The position numbers were made by a program, and so were the translations under genes. From Mycobacterium bourgelatii (GTDB lineage Bacteria; Actinomycetota; Actinomycetes; Mycobacteriales; Mycobacteriaceae), in NCBI RefSeq assembly GCF_010723575.1, contig NZ_BLKZ01000001.1, positions 3,720,001-3,784,000 on the forward strand: a DNA stretch of 64,000 bases, read 5' to 3'. Below are positions 44,967-55,294 of this stretch, piece after piece. How positions within the stretch are numbered: position 1 is the stretch's first letter; each line of letters starts with the position of its first letter. The notes below the pieces were generated by a model. That model was not told the DNA's origin, searched no databases, and was given only the letters and a program-made list of their open reading frames with translations.

Positions 44967-46478
44967 CTACGGCCGCACCAGCAGGAAATCGGCGCAACGT
45001 TCGCCGATCATGATCGCGGGGGCATTGGTGTTGGCACGGGGAATCTGTGGCAGCGCCGACGTATCCGCGACGCGCAAGTTCTCCACGCCGCGCACCCGCA
45101 GTTGCTCATCGAGCGGACTGTCGGGTTGGCTGCCCATCGCGACGCTGCACGCCGGGTGGGCGGTCGTGATCGCGGTGCTTCTGATGGACGCCTCGACGTC
45201 GGCTCCGGGCCCAGGCAGTACCTCACGATCGACGGCGGACGCGAGCGGTTCGGTGCCGATGATCTCCCGCGACCGTTGCACAGCCCGGATCATCGCGTCG
45301 ATGTCCTGACGTTCGGAGAACATGTTCAGCCGGATCGCCGGCGGGACCGCGGGATCCGACGAACGGATCAGGACGCTGCCGCGGCTCTTCGGTGTCCAGT
45401 ACGAGTGGATGACGGTCAACGCGGGCTCAAACTTTCCCGATTGGGACTCGGCAAGGGCGTCGCCGGGAGAGAAGGCCAGTTGGAAGTCGCAGGCCGGTAG
45501 GTCGGGCGCCGACCGGACATGGGCTACAGCTTCGATGCCGTTACTGGTGAGCTTGCCGCGGCGCTGTAACAGCCACTGCAGCAGCCACTTTGGGTTGGCG
45601 GCGTCCGCGAGTCCGACGAAGCCGGGCGCCAGCCGCCAGATGCCGAACGCATTGGGATGGTCGGCCAACCCCTGGCCCACGTTGGGACTGTCGACAATCG
45701 GGGTGATCCCCAGTCCACGAAGATGATCCGCCGGGCCGATGCCGGACAGCTGGAGAAGTTGCGGCGTGCCGAACGCGCCGGCGCTCACGACGACTTCCCG
45801 GTCGGCAAGAGCCTGTTGCAGACGACCCCCGCGACGGTATTCGACGCCGACGGCGCGACCGTTGCGAACGATGATCCGGTTGACCATGGCTTTGGTGACG
45901 ACGGTCAGATTCTTCTGGTTCCGCAGGTAGCCACGCGCGGTTGTCCAGCGCTGACCGTTGTGGATGGTGACGGGGCTGATGGCCGCGCCGTCCAGATCGG
46001 GGCCGCTGACGTCGTCGGTCGCGGCGACCCCGGCCGCACGTGCCGCGGCGACGAAGCGCCGGGACACCTCGTCGGGTTCGGTCACGCGGGTGATGCGCAT
46101 GGGCCCCTGCTCGATTCGCTTGAAGACCGGCGCCACGTCGTCCCATGCCCAGCCCGGCAACTGCCAGCCGTCGTAGTCGAGGGCGCTCCCCCGCACCCAT
46201 ACCATCGCGTTCATCGCGCTGGTCCCGCCCAGTACGCGCCCGCGCGGCTGCGGGATCTGACGGTGGTCGCAGCCCGGTTCGGCCTCGGTTTGGTAGGCCC
46301 AGTCCAGCGAGGTCCCGAGCTGGCGCGGGAACGCCAGCGGCGCGCGCACCGTCAGCCGCCGATCCGAACCACCGGCTTCGATCAGCGCCACGCGGGCCGA
46401 GGACTCGCTGGCCAGGCGTCCTGCGACCGCACACCCGGCAGAGCCGGCACCGACCACCACGAAGTCGTACGAAGTCAT
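44967..46478 (-). CDS. GMC-family FAD oxidoreductase
   Basis: A 503-residue choline-dehydrogenase-like enzyme. The FAD dinucleotide motif VVVGAGSAGCAVAGRL begins at residue 7, GGTSAMNAMVWVRG is GMC signature 1, GAFGTPQLLQLSGIG is signature 2, and the catalytic pair is in HPACSVAMG and ANTNAPAIMIGERC. Start ATG at 46478 places the Rossmann strand at the N terminus; an ATG 11 codons earlier is possible. Substrate is an alcohol of unknown kind. Confidence 0.9.
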   Translation of the reverse strand: MTSYDFVVVGAGSAGCAVAGRLASESSARVALIEAGGSDRRLTVRAPLAFPRQLGTSLDWAYQTEAEPGCDHRQIPQPRGRVLGGTSAMNAMVWVRGSALDYDGWQLPGWAWDDVAPVFKRIEQGPMRITRVTEPDEVSRRFVAAARAAGVAATDDVSGPDLDGAAISPVTIHNGQRWTTARGYLRNQKNLTVVTKAMVNRIIVRNGRAVGVEYRRGGRLQQALADREVVVSAGAFGTPQLLQLSGIGPADHLRGLGITPIVDSPNVGQGLADHPNAFGIWRLAPGFVGLADAANPKWLLQWLLQRRGKLTSNGIEAVAHVRSAPDLPACDFQLAFSPGDALAESQSGKFEPALTVIHSYWTPKSRGSVLIRSSDPAVPPAIRLNMFSERQDIDAMIRAVQRSREIIGTEPLASAVDREVLPGPGADVEASIRSTAITTAHPACSVAMGSQPDSPLDEQLRVRGVENLRVADTSALPQIPRANTNAPAIMIGERCADFLLVRP

Positions 46479-46596
46479 CAAGCCCCGATCTCTACGCATC
46501 CCCAGCGGCAACTATTGGCATTTTCGCTGATGCTTGGCATCGGCAAAGCGCCGCATGCTGGCTAGCATGAGCAAAACGAGCTGGAGCGACGTAACC

Positions 46597-49500
46597 ATGA
46601 GCGAGCTTCCGACCGGAACCGTCACGTTGCTGCTGGCCGACGTCGAGGGCTCGACGCGGTTGTGGTCGACCCAGCCCGAAGCCATGAAAGCCGCTGTCGC
46701 GCGGCTAGATGCCGTGTTGTCCGACGCCGTCGCCGCCCACCACGGTGTCCGTCCGGTGGAACAGGGCGAGGGCGACAGCTTCGTCGTCGCTTTCACGCGC
46801 GCCGCCGACGCGGTGGCCTGCGCGCTCGACTTGCAGCTCGCCGCCCTGGCGCCGATCAAGTTGCGAATCGGTCTGCACACCGGCGACATTCAGCTCCGCG
46901 ATGAAGGCAACTACATCGGTCCGACGATCAACCGCGCGGCGCGCCTGCGCGATCTGGCGCACGGCGGCCAGACGGTGCTCTCCGGAGCCACCGAACCCCT
47001 TGTCGTCGAACAACTTCCGGCCGGTGCAACCCTGCTGGACCTGGGCGTGCAGCCGCTGCGCGATCTGCCCCGGCCCGAACGGGTGACTCAGCTGTGCCAT
47101 CCGGATTTGCACAACGACTTTCCCCCGCTGCGCACCGCTAATATCGTTGCGGCCGAACGAGTTCCGATGCAGTTGACCAGCTTCATCGGGCGCCAGACGG
47201 AGATGAAAGGCATCCGCGACGCGCTGGCCGACAACCGGCTCGTCACCCTGACCGGGGCCGGGGGTGCGGGCAAGACGCGACTGGCCGTGCAGGTCGCCGC
47301 CCAGGTGGCCACGGAATTCGTCGACGGTGTCTGGTACGTCGACCTGGCACCGATTACCGACCCCGGCGTTGTACCGCTCACGGCGGCGCGCGCTTTGGGG
47401 TTACCCGACCAAGCTGGCCCACCCACGACAGACGTGCTGGTGCGCTTTCTTCGCGATCGCGATGCGCTGGTGGTGTTCGACAACTGCGAGCACCTACTCG
47501 ACGCCAGTGCCGAGGTGATCACCGAGTTGCTGCGCGCCTGCCCGCGTTTGACTCTGCTGACCACAAGCCGTGAGCCGATCGGGATAGCCGGCGAATTGAG
47601 TTGGCGGGTGCCGTCATTGTCGCTGGCCGACGAGGCGATCGAACTCTTCGCGGACCGCGCTCGTCGCACCAAGCCCGGATTCCGCATCACCGCCGAAAAC
47701 GCCGACACCGTGACCGAAATCTGCCGCCGACTCGACGGCCTGCCGCTGGCCATCGAACTCGCCGCCGCGCGCGTTCGCGCCCTGTCCCCAGCCGAGATTC
47801 TGCGCAGCCTGCACGACACCTTCCGCCTACTGACCGGCGGAGCGCGTACGGCCGTGCGCCGGCAACAGACGCTGCGCGCTTCGGTGGACTGGTCACACGA
47901 ACTGTTGAGCGAGCCCGAACAGTTGCTGTTCCGCCGCCTCGCGGTCTTCTACGGGGGCTTCGACCTGGACGCCGCCCAGGCCGTCGCGGGCGAGGGGGTA
48001 GAGCGGTACCAAGCGCTCGATCAGCTCATGCTGCTGGTCGACAAGTCGCTAGTGGTTGCCGAAGACACTGCGCACGGAACGCGTTACCGGTTGTTGGAAA
48101 CGGTCCGTCAATACGCACAAGAGAAGTTGCACGAGTCCCGCGAAGGCAACGACGTCCGCAATCGCCATCGCGACCACTACACCGCGATGGCCGCTCTGCT
48201 CGACACACCGGCGGACACAGAACATCAACGTCGTATCGAACGAGCGGGAATCGAAATCGACAATCTGCGAGCGGCTTTCGCGTGGAGCCGGGAAAACTCG
48301 GATAACGAACTAGCGCTGGGATTGGCGTCGTCATTGCTCCCGCTTTGGCTTTCGCGTGGCCTGATGCAGGAAGGGCTTAATTGGCTCAACGCCGCGCTCG
48401 CCGACGTGGATGACGTGCCGTCGGCGGCGCGGGTGCGGGCCTCGGTGCACAAAGTCGTGTTGGAGTCTTTCCGGGGTGTGACCGTCGATCTCGACAACTC
48501 CGCGCAGATCCTGGCGGCCGCGCGTGAACTCGGAGATCCCGCGCTTGTGGCGCGGGCCCTTACCGCGTGTGCGTGTCGCGCCGCCGACGACCGGGATTTG
48601 TCCGTCGCGTACTTCACCGAGGCGGCAGACACTGCGCGGAACATCGACGACTCATGGTGGCTGGGACAGACACTTGCTTTGGAGGCGATATTTGCCCTGC
48701 TGTTCGGCGAACCCGTCGCGGGCCAGGCTGCCGCCGAGGAGGTTCTTCGACTCGCTGACGAGGTTGGCGACAAGTTCGTGTCCCGCCAGTGCCGTTACAT
48801 CTTGGGCTGGGCCAAGATCTTGCGCGGCGAGATAACAACTGCGCTCACCGTGCTTCGTGAGGTCGAGGAGGAATGTATAGCGACGCGCGATGCCTTTTTC
48901 TCGATGCAGGCCATGGCTATTCAGGCGATCGCGCTCGCCTACCAGGGCAACATCGACGCCGCTCAAGCCGCCTCCGCCACAGCTTTCCAGCGCGTCACGG
49001 ATCTTTTCGACACTTTCACCGGGATCGTCTACGCGGGTTCGGCTTACGTGCATCTGGCCGCAGGTGACGGAGCGGCCGCGTGGGAGGCCCATGAAACGGC
49101 GCGCAAGCTCACTGGGTTGGATCCGCAACTTGCGCCCATGTACACCTTTGCGGCATTGGCTCCATTGGCTGGCGGTAATCTCACCGCGGCGCGTTGTTGG
49201 GCCGATGAAGTGGTATCGGTGACCAAGGGTTGGAGCCTGGCCGCGTCCTTGACGACCCGGTCGCGCGTAGAGCTCGCTCAGGGCGAGATTGGCGCCGCCG
49301 AACGCGACGCCCACGAAGCGCTGGACTTGACGGCTCGCCTCAAGGGCTACCTACTCGTTCCCCTTGCCCTCGACTGTCTCGCCACCGTCGCGGCCGAATA
49401 TGGCAACGATCAGTTGGCTGCGCGGCTTTTCGGTGCGGCAGACGCGGCGCGCCGCCAGATGGGCGTGGTGCGCTTCAAGGTACTCGATGCCGACGATGAA

Positions 49501-49837
49501 GCCCGGGTGACCGCATTGCGTGACACCTTGGGCGACAACGACTTCGACACGGCGTGGGCCGAGGGCGCGGCGCTGTCGATCGAGGAGGCAATCGCTTACG
49601 CGCAGCGCGGCCGCGGCGAACGCGCCCGGGCCAGCAGCGGTTGGGCATCGCTCACCCGCGCCGAGCTTGGACGTGGTCCGGCTGATCAGCGAGGGTCTGG
49701 CGAACAAGGACATTGCCGCGCGCCTGTTCGTCTCGCCCCGCACCGTCCAGGCCCATCTCACGCACATCTACACCAAACTCGGGCTGACCTCGCGGGTGCA
49801 GCTCGCGCAGGAAGCGTCGCGCCATGAGGCTTGTTAG
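46597..49837 (+). pseudogene. Cyclase / ATPase / LuxR regulator, frameshifted
   Basis: The first frame (46597 to a stop at 49827) gives an adenylate cyclase domain with metal Asp15 and Asp60, transition-state Asn112 and Arg116, and Gln56/Asn105 at the substrate positions, as in M. tuberculosis Rv0386 (from memory). Then comes a STAND ATPase with Walker A GAGGAGKTR and VVFDNCEHLLD, and a long helical region ending SLTRAEL. At 49667-49670 (GAGCTTGGACG) one extra base moves the LuxR helix-turn-helix (VVRLISEGLANKDIA, VSPRTVQAHL) into the +1 frame, where it runs to 49837. Removing one base would give a normal protein of about 1080 residues. It may be a true mutation, a sequencing error, or a +1 frameshift site. 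GGAG precedes the ATG; ATG 46567 is an alternative start. Confidence 0.8.
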
Positions 49838-49866
49838 GACTGCGCCGGAGCGGTAACACAGCATGC

Positions 49867-50793
49867 ATGCAATCCATTCGAGCGCTCACCCGTACGACCT
49901 CGCGGATTGCGCGGTCACTGCCGGTCGTTAGCCGCGTCCTGGGTAGCCAGTACAGCCTGCCGTTAGAGGGGCGAGTTGTTTTCGTCACCGGCGCAGCCCG
50001 CGGTCTGGGCGCAGAAATCGCCCGCCAGGCGCACGCGCACGGCGCCTATGTGGCTTTGGTGGGCCGCCGTCTGGAACCGTTGCAGGAGCTTGCCGGGGCT
50101 CTCGGGGACCGCGCCGCCGCTTTCGAAGCCGACGTCACCGACGTCGACAAGTTGCAGCGGGCGGCGGAAGAGACGGTGGCCACCTTCGGCGGGATCGACG
50201 TGGTGGTGGCCAACGCTGGGATTGCGCCGCCCGACCAAACCGTTGCGGGGATCTCACCCGATGATTTCGAGCGGACCGTTGAGGTTGATTTGCTCGGTCA
50301 GTGGCGGACCGCCCGAGCGACCCTGCCGGCTCTGATCGAGCGGCAAGGGCACATCTTGTTCGTGGGTTCCATCTACGCGTTCTTCAACGGGGTGCTGGCC
50401 GCCTCCTACGCGGTGAGTAAAGCCGGCGTCGAACAGTTGGCCCGGGCGCTGCGGGTTGAGCTTGCGCCGCACGGGGTGACCGTCGGCATCGCCTACCTTG
50501 GCTTCATCGACACCGACCTCGCGGCCGACGTCTTTTCCCAACAGCACGCGGCTCAGGTGCGCCAGGCGGTCCCGAGCTTTCTCACTCGGCCGATAACGGT
50601 CGCCGACGCCGCCGAGGCGGTTCTCGACGGCGTCCAGCGTCGCGCCGCTCGGGTCACCGCGCCGGCCTGGGTGGGACCAATGCTCGCCACGCGCGGCATC
50701 ACGACGCGGCTGATGGACAGCATCCTGCTGCACAACGCCGACGTCGCGGCCGCGATCACCGGCGCCGAAACCGACAGCGACGGCTCGACCTGA
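49867..50793 (+). CDS. Short-chain dehydrogenase/reductase
   Basis: A 308-residue classical SDR. Cofactor motif TGAARGLGAEIA near residue 43, VVANAG, a catalytic Ser (FVGSIYAF) and YAVSK with Tyr and Lys. About 35 residues precede the Rossmann fold, and a C-terminal extension of about 60 residues follows, as in mycobacterial SDRs that act on lipids. Start ATG at 49867. It abuts the nitroreductase gene tail to tail with no gap. Confidence 0.88.
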   Translation: MQSIRALTRTTSRIARSLPVVSRVLGSQYSLPLEGRVVFVTGAARGLGAEIARQAHAHGAYVALVGRRLEPLQELAGALGDRAAAFEADVTDVDKLQRAAEETVATFGGIDVVVANAGIAPPDQTVAGISPDDFERTVEVDLLGQWRTARATLPALIERQGHILFVGSIYAFFNGVLAASYAVSKAGVEQLARALRVELAPHGVTVGIAYLGFIDTDLAADVFSQQHAAQVRQAVPSFLTRPITVADAAEAVLDGVQRRAARVTAPAWVGPMLATRGITTRLMDSILLHNADVAAAITGAETDSDGST

Positions 50794-51447
50794 CTACTGG
50801 AACGCGCGGTTGCCGTACCGGTCCAGCGAAACGAACTCGCCAACCGGCCGACGCGTCGTGGGACCGTACTTGCCCTTCGGCCAGCCCAGCGGGACCACCG
50901 CGACCGGCGTGACATTCCACGGCAGGCCCAACGCACGCTTGGCCGCGATCGTGTTCCATAGCGGCAGCGTGATCAGGGCTGCGCCCAGCCCCGCTGCACG
51001 CGCCGCCAGCAACAGGTTTTGCACCGCGGGATAGATGGACCCGTAAGCGCTGGTGACAGCGATATTGGGGCGAGGCGGGATGACGCCTTTGAGGCAGGCA
51101 ACGACGATGACCGGGATCTCCTCGAAGTGGTCCGCCTGCCATCGCACGGCCTTCTCGATGCGCAGCATCTTCTCGTCCATGCGCTTTTCCAGGGCACGTT
51201 TATAGAACGGGCCGAAGACATTTATCGCGGCGCGATTCAAACGTGCCAGCTTGCCCACCACCGCGCGGTCCTTGACGACGATGAACTCCCAATTCTGCGC
51301 ATTCGAGCCCGTCGGCGCCTTCATCGCCAGTTCGAGGAGATGCAGTACCAGCGAATCGTCGACCGGGTCGCTCTTGAGCCGGCGAATCGCGCGCTGGGTG
51401 CGCATCGCTTCTTCGAGCGGCATGTTCAGGGGTTCTGGGTTCGTCAT
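50794..51447 (-). CDS. Nitroreductase-family FMN protein
   Basis: A 217-residue nitroreductase. Typical segments: EEAMRTQRAIRRLKSDPVDD, MKAPTGSNAQNWEFIVVKD for FMN binding, AVQNLLLAARAAGLGAALITL, and VAVVPLGWPKGKYGP. It should reduce nitro compounds, quinones or a similar substrate with NAD(P)H. ATG at 51447 starts MTNPEPLN. Confidence 0.88.
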   Translation of the reverse strand: MTNPEPLNMPLEEAMRTQRAIRRLKSDPVDDSLVLHLLELAMKAPTGSNAQNWEFIVVKDRAVVGKLARLNRAAINVFGPFYKRALEKRMDEKMLRIEKAVRWQADHFEEIPVIVVACLKGVIPPRPNIAVTSAYGSIYPAVQNLLLAARAAGLGAALITLPLWNTIAAKRALGLPWNVTPVAVVPLGWPKGKYGPTTRRPVGEFVSLDRYGNRAFQ

Positions 51448-51508
51448 GACCACGATTCCAACAACTCGTGACCTCGCTGGCAATGCTCGGGGAACCTATC
51501 GTGAGCTG

Positions 51509-51841
51509 ATGCGACCGACCCGAGCGTCCCTGAAGAAGTCCGGCGGTGGGCTGTCGGTGCTGATTCTGGTCTGTCTTGCCTGTCCATCGGCGCACGCGGA
51601 CGCGACGTATGGAGCCGGCACGTATGCGGTGCCCAGCCAACTTCCCTACGGCGTCTACACCGCCAGCGTCGACCGGAACGACTTTGGGCGCGCTTGCTCG
51701 TTCAGCACCTGGACCAGCGATTGGAAGTTCCTGACGGGCGACAGCGGGAGCCCCACCAAGACGCTCGTCGCAGTAATTCAGCCGCCGTTGGTCGCGAACT
51801 TCATCACCCACGGCTGCACGCCGTGGACCAAGGCGCAGTGA
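51509..51841 (+). CDS. Small secreted protein, unknown
   Basis: A 110-residue protein with a basic start (MRPTRASLKKS), a hydrophobic signal helix (LSVLILVCLACPSAHA) ending in an AxA-type cleavage site near AHADATYG, and a mature domain of about 77 residues with two cysteines (GRACSFST, HGCTPWTK) that may pair. It contains a YGAGTYAVPSQLPYGVYTA region. I recognise the general type of mycobacterial secreted domain but no function. It lies 52 bases before the lipase gene. Confidence 0.7.
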   Translation: MRPTRASLKKSGGGLSVLILVCLACPSAHADATYGAGTYAVPSQLPYGVYTASVDRNDFGRACSFSTWTSDWKFLTGDSGSPTKTLVAVIQPPLVANFITHGCTPWTKAQ

Positions 51842-51893
51842 GTCGTCGCCCGGTTAGGCCGCTTTCACCGTCATCAAACTAGTCTTACGGCAC

Positions 51894-52946
51894 ATGTTGC
51901 GATTGCTGGCGGTTATCGCGGTAGTGCTGGTGTTGGCCGGCTGCGGTGGCGGAAACAATTCCTCTGACAAGCCTGCGGCCGGCCAAGCGGTGGTGATCGT
52001 TTCCGGTGGGGACGCAACGAGCCCCTTCACCACCCCCGACCAGGCCTGCGCCGCGGGGCTGGCCGCGGGCAACACCGACACCGCGATCCGCGAGTACCTG
52101 CTCAAGCAGGGCTACACCGTCTACACCTCCCCCGCCATGGCGGGCCGCGGCCAAGTTACCGATCAGACCGGTTTCGGTCCCTTCTCGATGTGTCCGGTCA
52201 TCTTGCCCGAAACCATGACGGTCAACTCGCAGGGCAGCATCGACACCGCGGGTGAGCGTCTGGCCCGGTTCCTGACCTGGCTGCAGACCGAAAAGGGCGT
52301 GACCGAGGTGGACCTGATCGGCCATTCCATGGGTGGCTTGTATTCGCGCGCCGCCATCCGGGTCCTTACGGGCATCAAGTCGACACTCAAGATCCGCTCG
52401 CTGACCACCATCGGCACACCTTGGCAGGGCGCCTATGTGGCCGACTACGCCAACGACAAAGTGCCGCTTAGTGATTGCCTCGGCGAGCGGCTCTGCGAAG
52501 ACGCCATGAAGCAATTCAAGACCGAGGTACAGCGCCTGGTATCGGGCTCCGGGCGCGAGGTCACCCAGGCCTACCTGATGGGTGACAACGGCTGGAACCA
52601 GTTTCAGGCCGGCCAACTCGACAAGATTCCGGTGGTGCTGATCGGTGGCAACAGGTTCACGAAATCCGGTCAGGTGAATCCGGCGGTGTGGCCCAATGAC
52701 GGCATCGTCGCGCTTAGCAGCGCGCTGGCCACCGACATCCCCGACTCGGTGCTGCCGCACCGGCGTTGCTACACCTTCGACGACACCCACAGCATCTACG
52801 TGTCCAACCTGGCCGGGCTGGACTGGAAGACCGGGCTCACGTGGGATCCACGGGTGTTCGACGTGCTGCACAACGCGATCAAGGACGCACCTTCGGCGCT
52901 CGACACCGCCAACCGGCAGGACTGCCCCGAACCATCGCGTCGCTAG
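51894..52946 (+). CDS. Lipoprotein lipase/esterase, alpha/beta hydrolase
   Basis: A 350-residue lipoprotein with lipobox LAGC (Cys17), then a triacylglycerol-lipase-like domain. The nucleophile is in LIGHSMGGL, the Asp is probably in WPNDGIVAL and the His in DDTHSIYVSN. Several cysteines in the lid region. It is most like Streptomyces-type class 2 lipases; the lipid substrate is unknown. ATG start. Confidence 0.85.
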   Translation: MLRLLAVIAVVLVLAGCGGGNNSSDKPAAGQAVVIVSGGDATSPFTTPDQACAAGLAAGNTDTAIREYLLKQGYTVYTSPAMAGRGQVTDQTGFGPFSMCPVILPETMTVNSQGSIDTAGERLARFLTWLQTEKGVTEVDLIGHSMGGLYSRAAIRVLTGIKSTLKIRSLTTIGTPWQGAYVADYANDKVPLSDCLGERLCEDAMKQFKTEVQRLVSGSGREVTQAYLMGDNGWNQFQAGQLDKIPVVLIGGNRFTKSGQVNPAVWPNDGIVALSSALATDIPDSVLPHRRCYTFDDTHSIYVSNLAGLDWKTGLTWDPRVFDVLHNAIKDAPSALDTANRQDCPEPSRR

Positions 52947-52971
52947 CCAGTGCGCTAGTCGGAATCGCGGC

Positions 52972-54180
52972 TCAGACGGTGTCTGATCCCGGCACCCGCG
53001 CCGCCGTCGAGCCGACGTGGTTCATCCGCCGGATGATCGCGTACTTGTGGACCTCCGTCGGCCCGTCATAGAGCCGGAACCCGCGGATGTCCCGGAAGAT
53101 CATCTCGATCGGCGTTTCGTCGGTGACTCCGATGCCCCCCATGACCTGAATGCAACGGTCGACAACCTTGAACAGCTCCTCGGACACGAACGCCTTGCTG
53201 ATCGAACTCTCGTGCCGCCCCTTGTGCCCCTGGTCCAGAACCCAGGCCGTGTGCCATATCGCCAAGCGGCACTGAGTGAGCGCAATCTCGTTGTCCGCCA
53301 GCATGAATCCAACACCCTGATGGTCGATGATCGGCGAGCCGAACGCGGTTCGGGTCTTCGCATGCTCCAGGGCGATGTGCTGAGCTCGTGAGGCGGCGCC
53401 CAGCCAGCGCATGGCGTGCGTGAGACGTGCCGGGGCCAAACGCATCTGCGCGTATCGCATCGCCTCGCCGACTTCGCCGAGCACGTTTGCCGCGGGCACC
53501 CGCAGGTTGTCGAAGACGACCACGCCGTGCCCTTCGACATAGTTGCGGTCCATCGAGTTCATCACCCGTTCGATGACGATGCCGTCATCGTCGCCCTTGG
53601 CGAGGAACAACGTTGGCCCGCTGGGGTTTCCGTCGTCGACGACGTTGGCCATGATGATCCAGGTGCCCGCACCGTTGGCTCCGGTGATGAGCCACTTTCG
53701 GCCGTTGATGACGTAGGAGTCGCCGTCGCGTCGCGCTTCGGTGAGCAGTTGCGATGGGTCTGAACCCGCGCCGCCGGGTTCGGTCATTGCGAACACCGAG
53801 CGGAAGCGCCCGTCGAGAACGGGCTTGAGGAAGACTTCGGCCTGCTCGTCGGTCGTCAGCTTGTCGAGCAGGAACATGTTGCCCTCGTCCGGCGCAGCGC
53901 AGTTCATCGCGACGGGGCCGAGGGTGGACCATCCGGCCGCCTCGTAGATCACCGACTGCTCGATGTGCGAGATGCCCTTGCCGCCGAATCGCGGGGACGC
54001 CTGCGGGGTGAGCAGCCCGTGGTTGCGGGCCAACTCGACGAGCTCCTGCCGCAACTCGTCGTTGGGACCGTGCTGGGTGAGTCGCGGATCGCGCTCGTAG
54101 GGAATGATTTCGTCGATGACGAACTTGCGGACTCGTTCGCCGAGTGCCGTCAGTTCCTGGGGTACGGAGAAGTCGATCAC
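52972..54180 (-). CDS. Acyl-CoA dehydrogenase
   Basis: A 402-residue acyl-CoA dehydrogenase with N-terminal helical domain, the FAD-binding loop FAMTEPGGAGSDPSQL and KWLITGANGAGTWIIMANV, and the C-terminal QVMGGIGVTDETPIEMIFRD and YDGPTEVHKYAI, where Glu is in a position typical of the family. It is most similar in outline to the ACAD10/11 type and lies 25 bases after an APH-type kinase gene, which suggests a joint pathway. Confidence 0.9.
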   Translation of the reverse strand: MIDFSVPQELTALGERVRKFVIDEIIPYERDPRLTQHGPNDELRQELVELARNHGLLTPQASPRFGGKGISHIEQSVIYEAAGWSTLGPVAMNCAAPDEGNMFLLDKLTTDEQAEVFLKPVLDGRFRSVFAMTEPGGAGSDPSQLLTEARRDGDSYVINGRKWLITGANGAGTWIIMANVVDDGNPSGPTLFLAKGDDDGIVIERVMNSMDRNYVEGHGVVVFDNLRVPAANVLGEVGEAMRYAQMRLAPARLTHAMRWLGAASRAQHIALEHAKTRTAFGSPIIDHQGVGFMLADNEIALTQCRLAIWHTAWVLDQGHKGRHESSISKAFVSEELFKVVDRCIQVMGGIGVTDETPIEMIFRDIRGFRLYDGPTEVHKYAIIRRMNHVGSTAARVPGSDTV

Positions 54181-54205
54181 GGAGCCGTCCTGTTCGTGTA
54201 AGTGA

Positions 54206-55294
54206 TCAAATGTGTTCTGTTGAAAGAGAATCTGCCGTCACAGCCAAGACCGAATTCGCGATGCGGTTGAACTCGGCGTACTTCGGGCCGACGAGCGCCC
54301 CGCGCTGATGCAGCACGAACATCTGCTGCCAAGCGATCGCGAGCCGCAATCGGCCCAACGCCAGGTAAAACCCCACCGGCACGGCTTCGCGTCCAGCCGC
54401 GGCGAAGTACTTGGCCGCGAGCGCCTTTCGGTCCGGGAAGCCTGGCTGCAGTGATGGCGCCAATCCAAGTTCGCGAATGACTTCGGCGTCGTCGGGCTGC
54501 GCCCAGTATGACAGGGTGACGCCGAGATCGAAGAGCGGATCGCCCAGCGTCGACATGTCCCAATCGATCACGGCGGCGGCCGCGCCCGTTTCGTCGAAGA
54601 TCACATTGTCGAACTTGAAATCATTGTGCAGCACAGTTGGTTTCACGCACGGCTCGGGTGCGGCGGTCTCCAGCCAGGACACGATGTGCTCGACCGTCGT
54701 CGGCGGCGATCCGTCGAACGCATTGTCGGCCCGCCGCTTCCAACCGCCGATCTGCCGTGCGATGAAGCCGTCCGGGCGCCCGAGCTCGCGGAGCTCCGGA
54801 TGCGCGTCGAGGTCGATCGAGTGCAGGTCCGCGAGTGCGGTCACGAATTCGTCGGCAAGCCGGGCGGCGGGGACATGGGCGAGTTCCCCGGGAATCGTGT
54901 CGGATACGACCGTTCCCGGCCGATATTCGATCAGCTGGAATGGGCCGCCGAGTACCGAGGTGTCCTCGCAGAAGGCGACCGCCCGCGGGGCGCGGCGGTA
55001 ATGCGCGTGCAGGCGACTCAGCACCCGGAATTCGCGCGCCATGTCACTGGCGCCCTCGGCCAGCGGTCCGCTCGGTGGGCGGCGCAGTACCACGGGTTGG
55101 CCATCGACCCAGATCAGGTAGTTCAGGTTGGCCAGGCCGTTCGCGAACTGGCGGGGTTCCGTCGCATCGAGCGTCATCCCGCGACCGCGCAGCCAGGCGC
55201 CCAGCGCCTCCCAGTTCTGCGGTACGACGTCGGCGCGGAAGCTGTGTTCCGCCACGGCGGCGTCAGAGTCACCACGATCGTGGCGCTTTGTCAT
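54206..55294 (-). CDS. APH-type phosphotransferase (ACAD10/11 kinase-like)
   Basis: A 362-residue aminoglycoside-phosphotransferase-fold kinase. The catalytic loop LHNDFKFDNVIF and the metal-binding VIDWDMSTLGDPLFDLG are intact; YLIWVDGQPVVLRRPPSGPLAEGA is the nucleotide loop region. With the adjacent dehydrogenase this matches the two halves of eukaryotic ACAD10/11, and the Lva-type bacterial pair that phosphorylates 4-hydroxyacyl-CoAs (known, by memory). Start at ATG 55294. Confidence 0.88.
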   Translation of the reverse strand: MTKRHDRGDSDAAVAEHSFRADVVPQNWEALGAWLRGRGMTLDATEPRQFANGLANLNYLIWVDGQPVVLRRPPSGPLAEGASDMAREFRVLSRLHAHYRRAPRAVAFCEDTSVLGGPFQLIEYRPGTVVSDTIPGELAHVPAARLADEFVTALADLHSIDLDAHPELRELGRPDGFIARQIGGWKRRADNAFDGSPPTTVEHIVSWLETAAPEPCVKPTVLHNDFKFDNVIFDETGAAAAVIDWDMSTLGDPLFDLGVTLSYWAQPDDAEVIRELGLAPSLQPGFPDRKALAAKYFAAAGREAVPVGFYLALGRLRLAIAWQQMFVLHQRGALVGPKYAEFNRIANSVLAVTADSLSTEHI

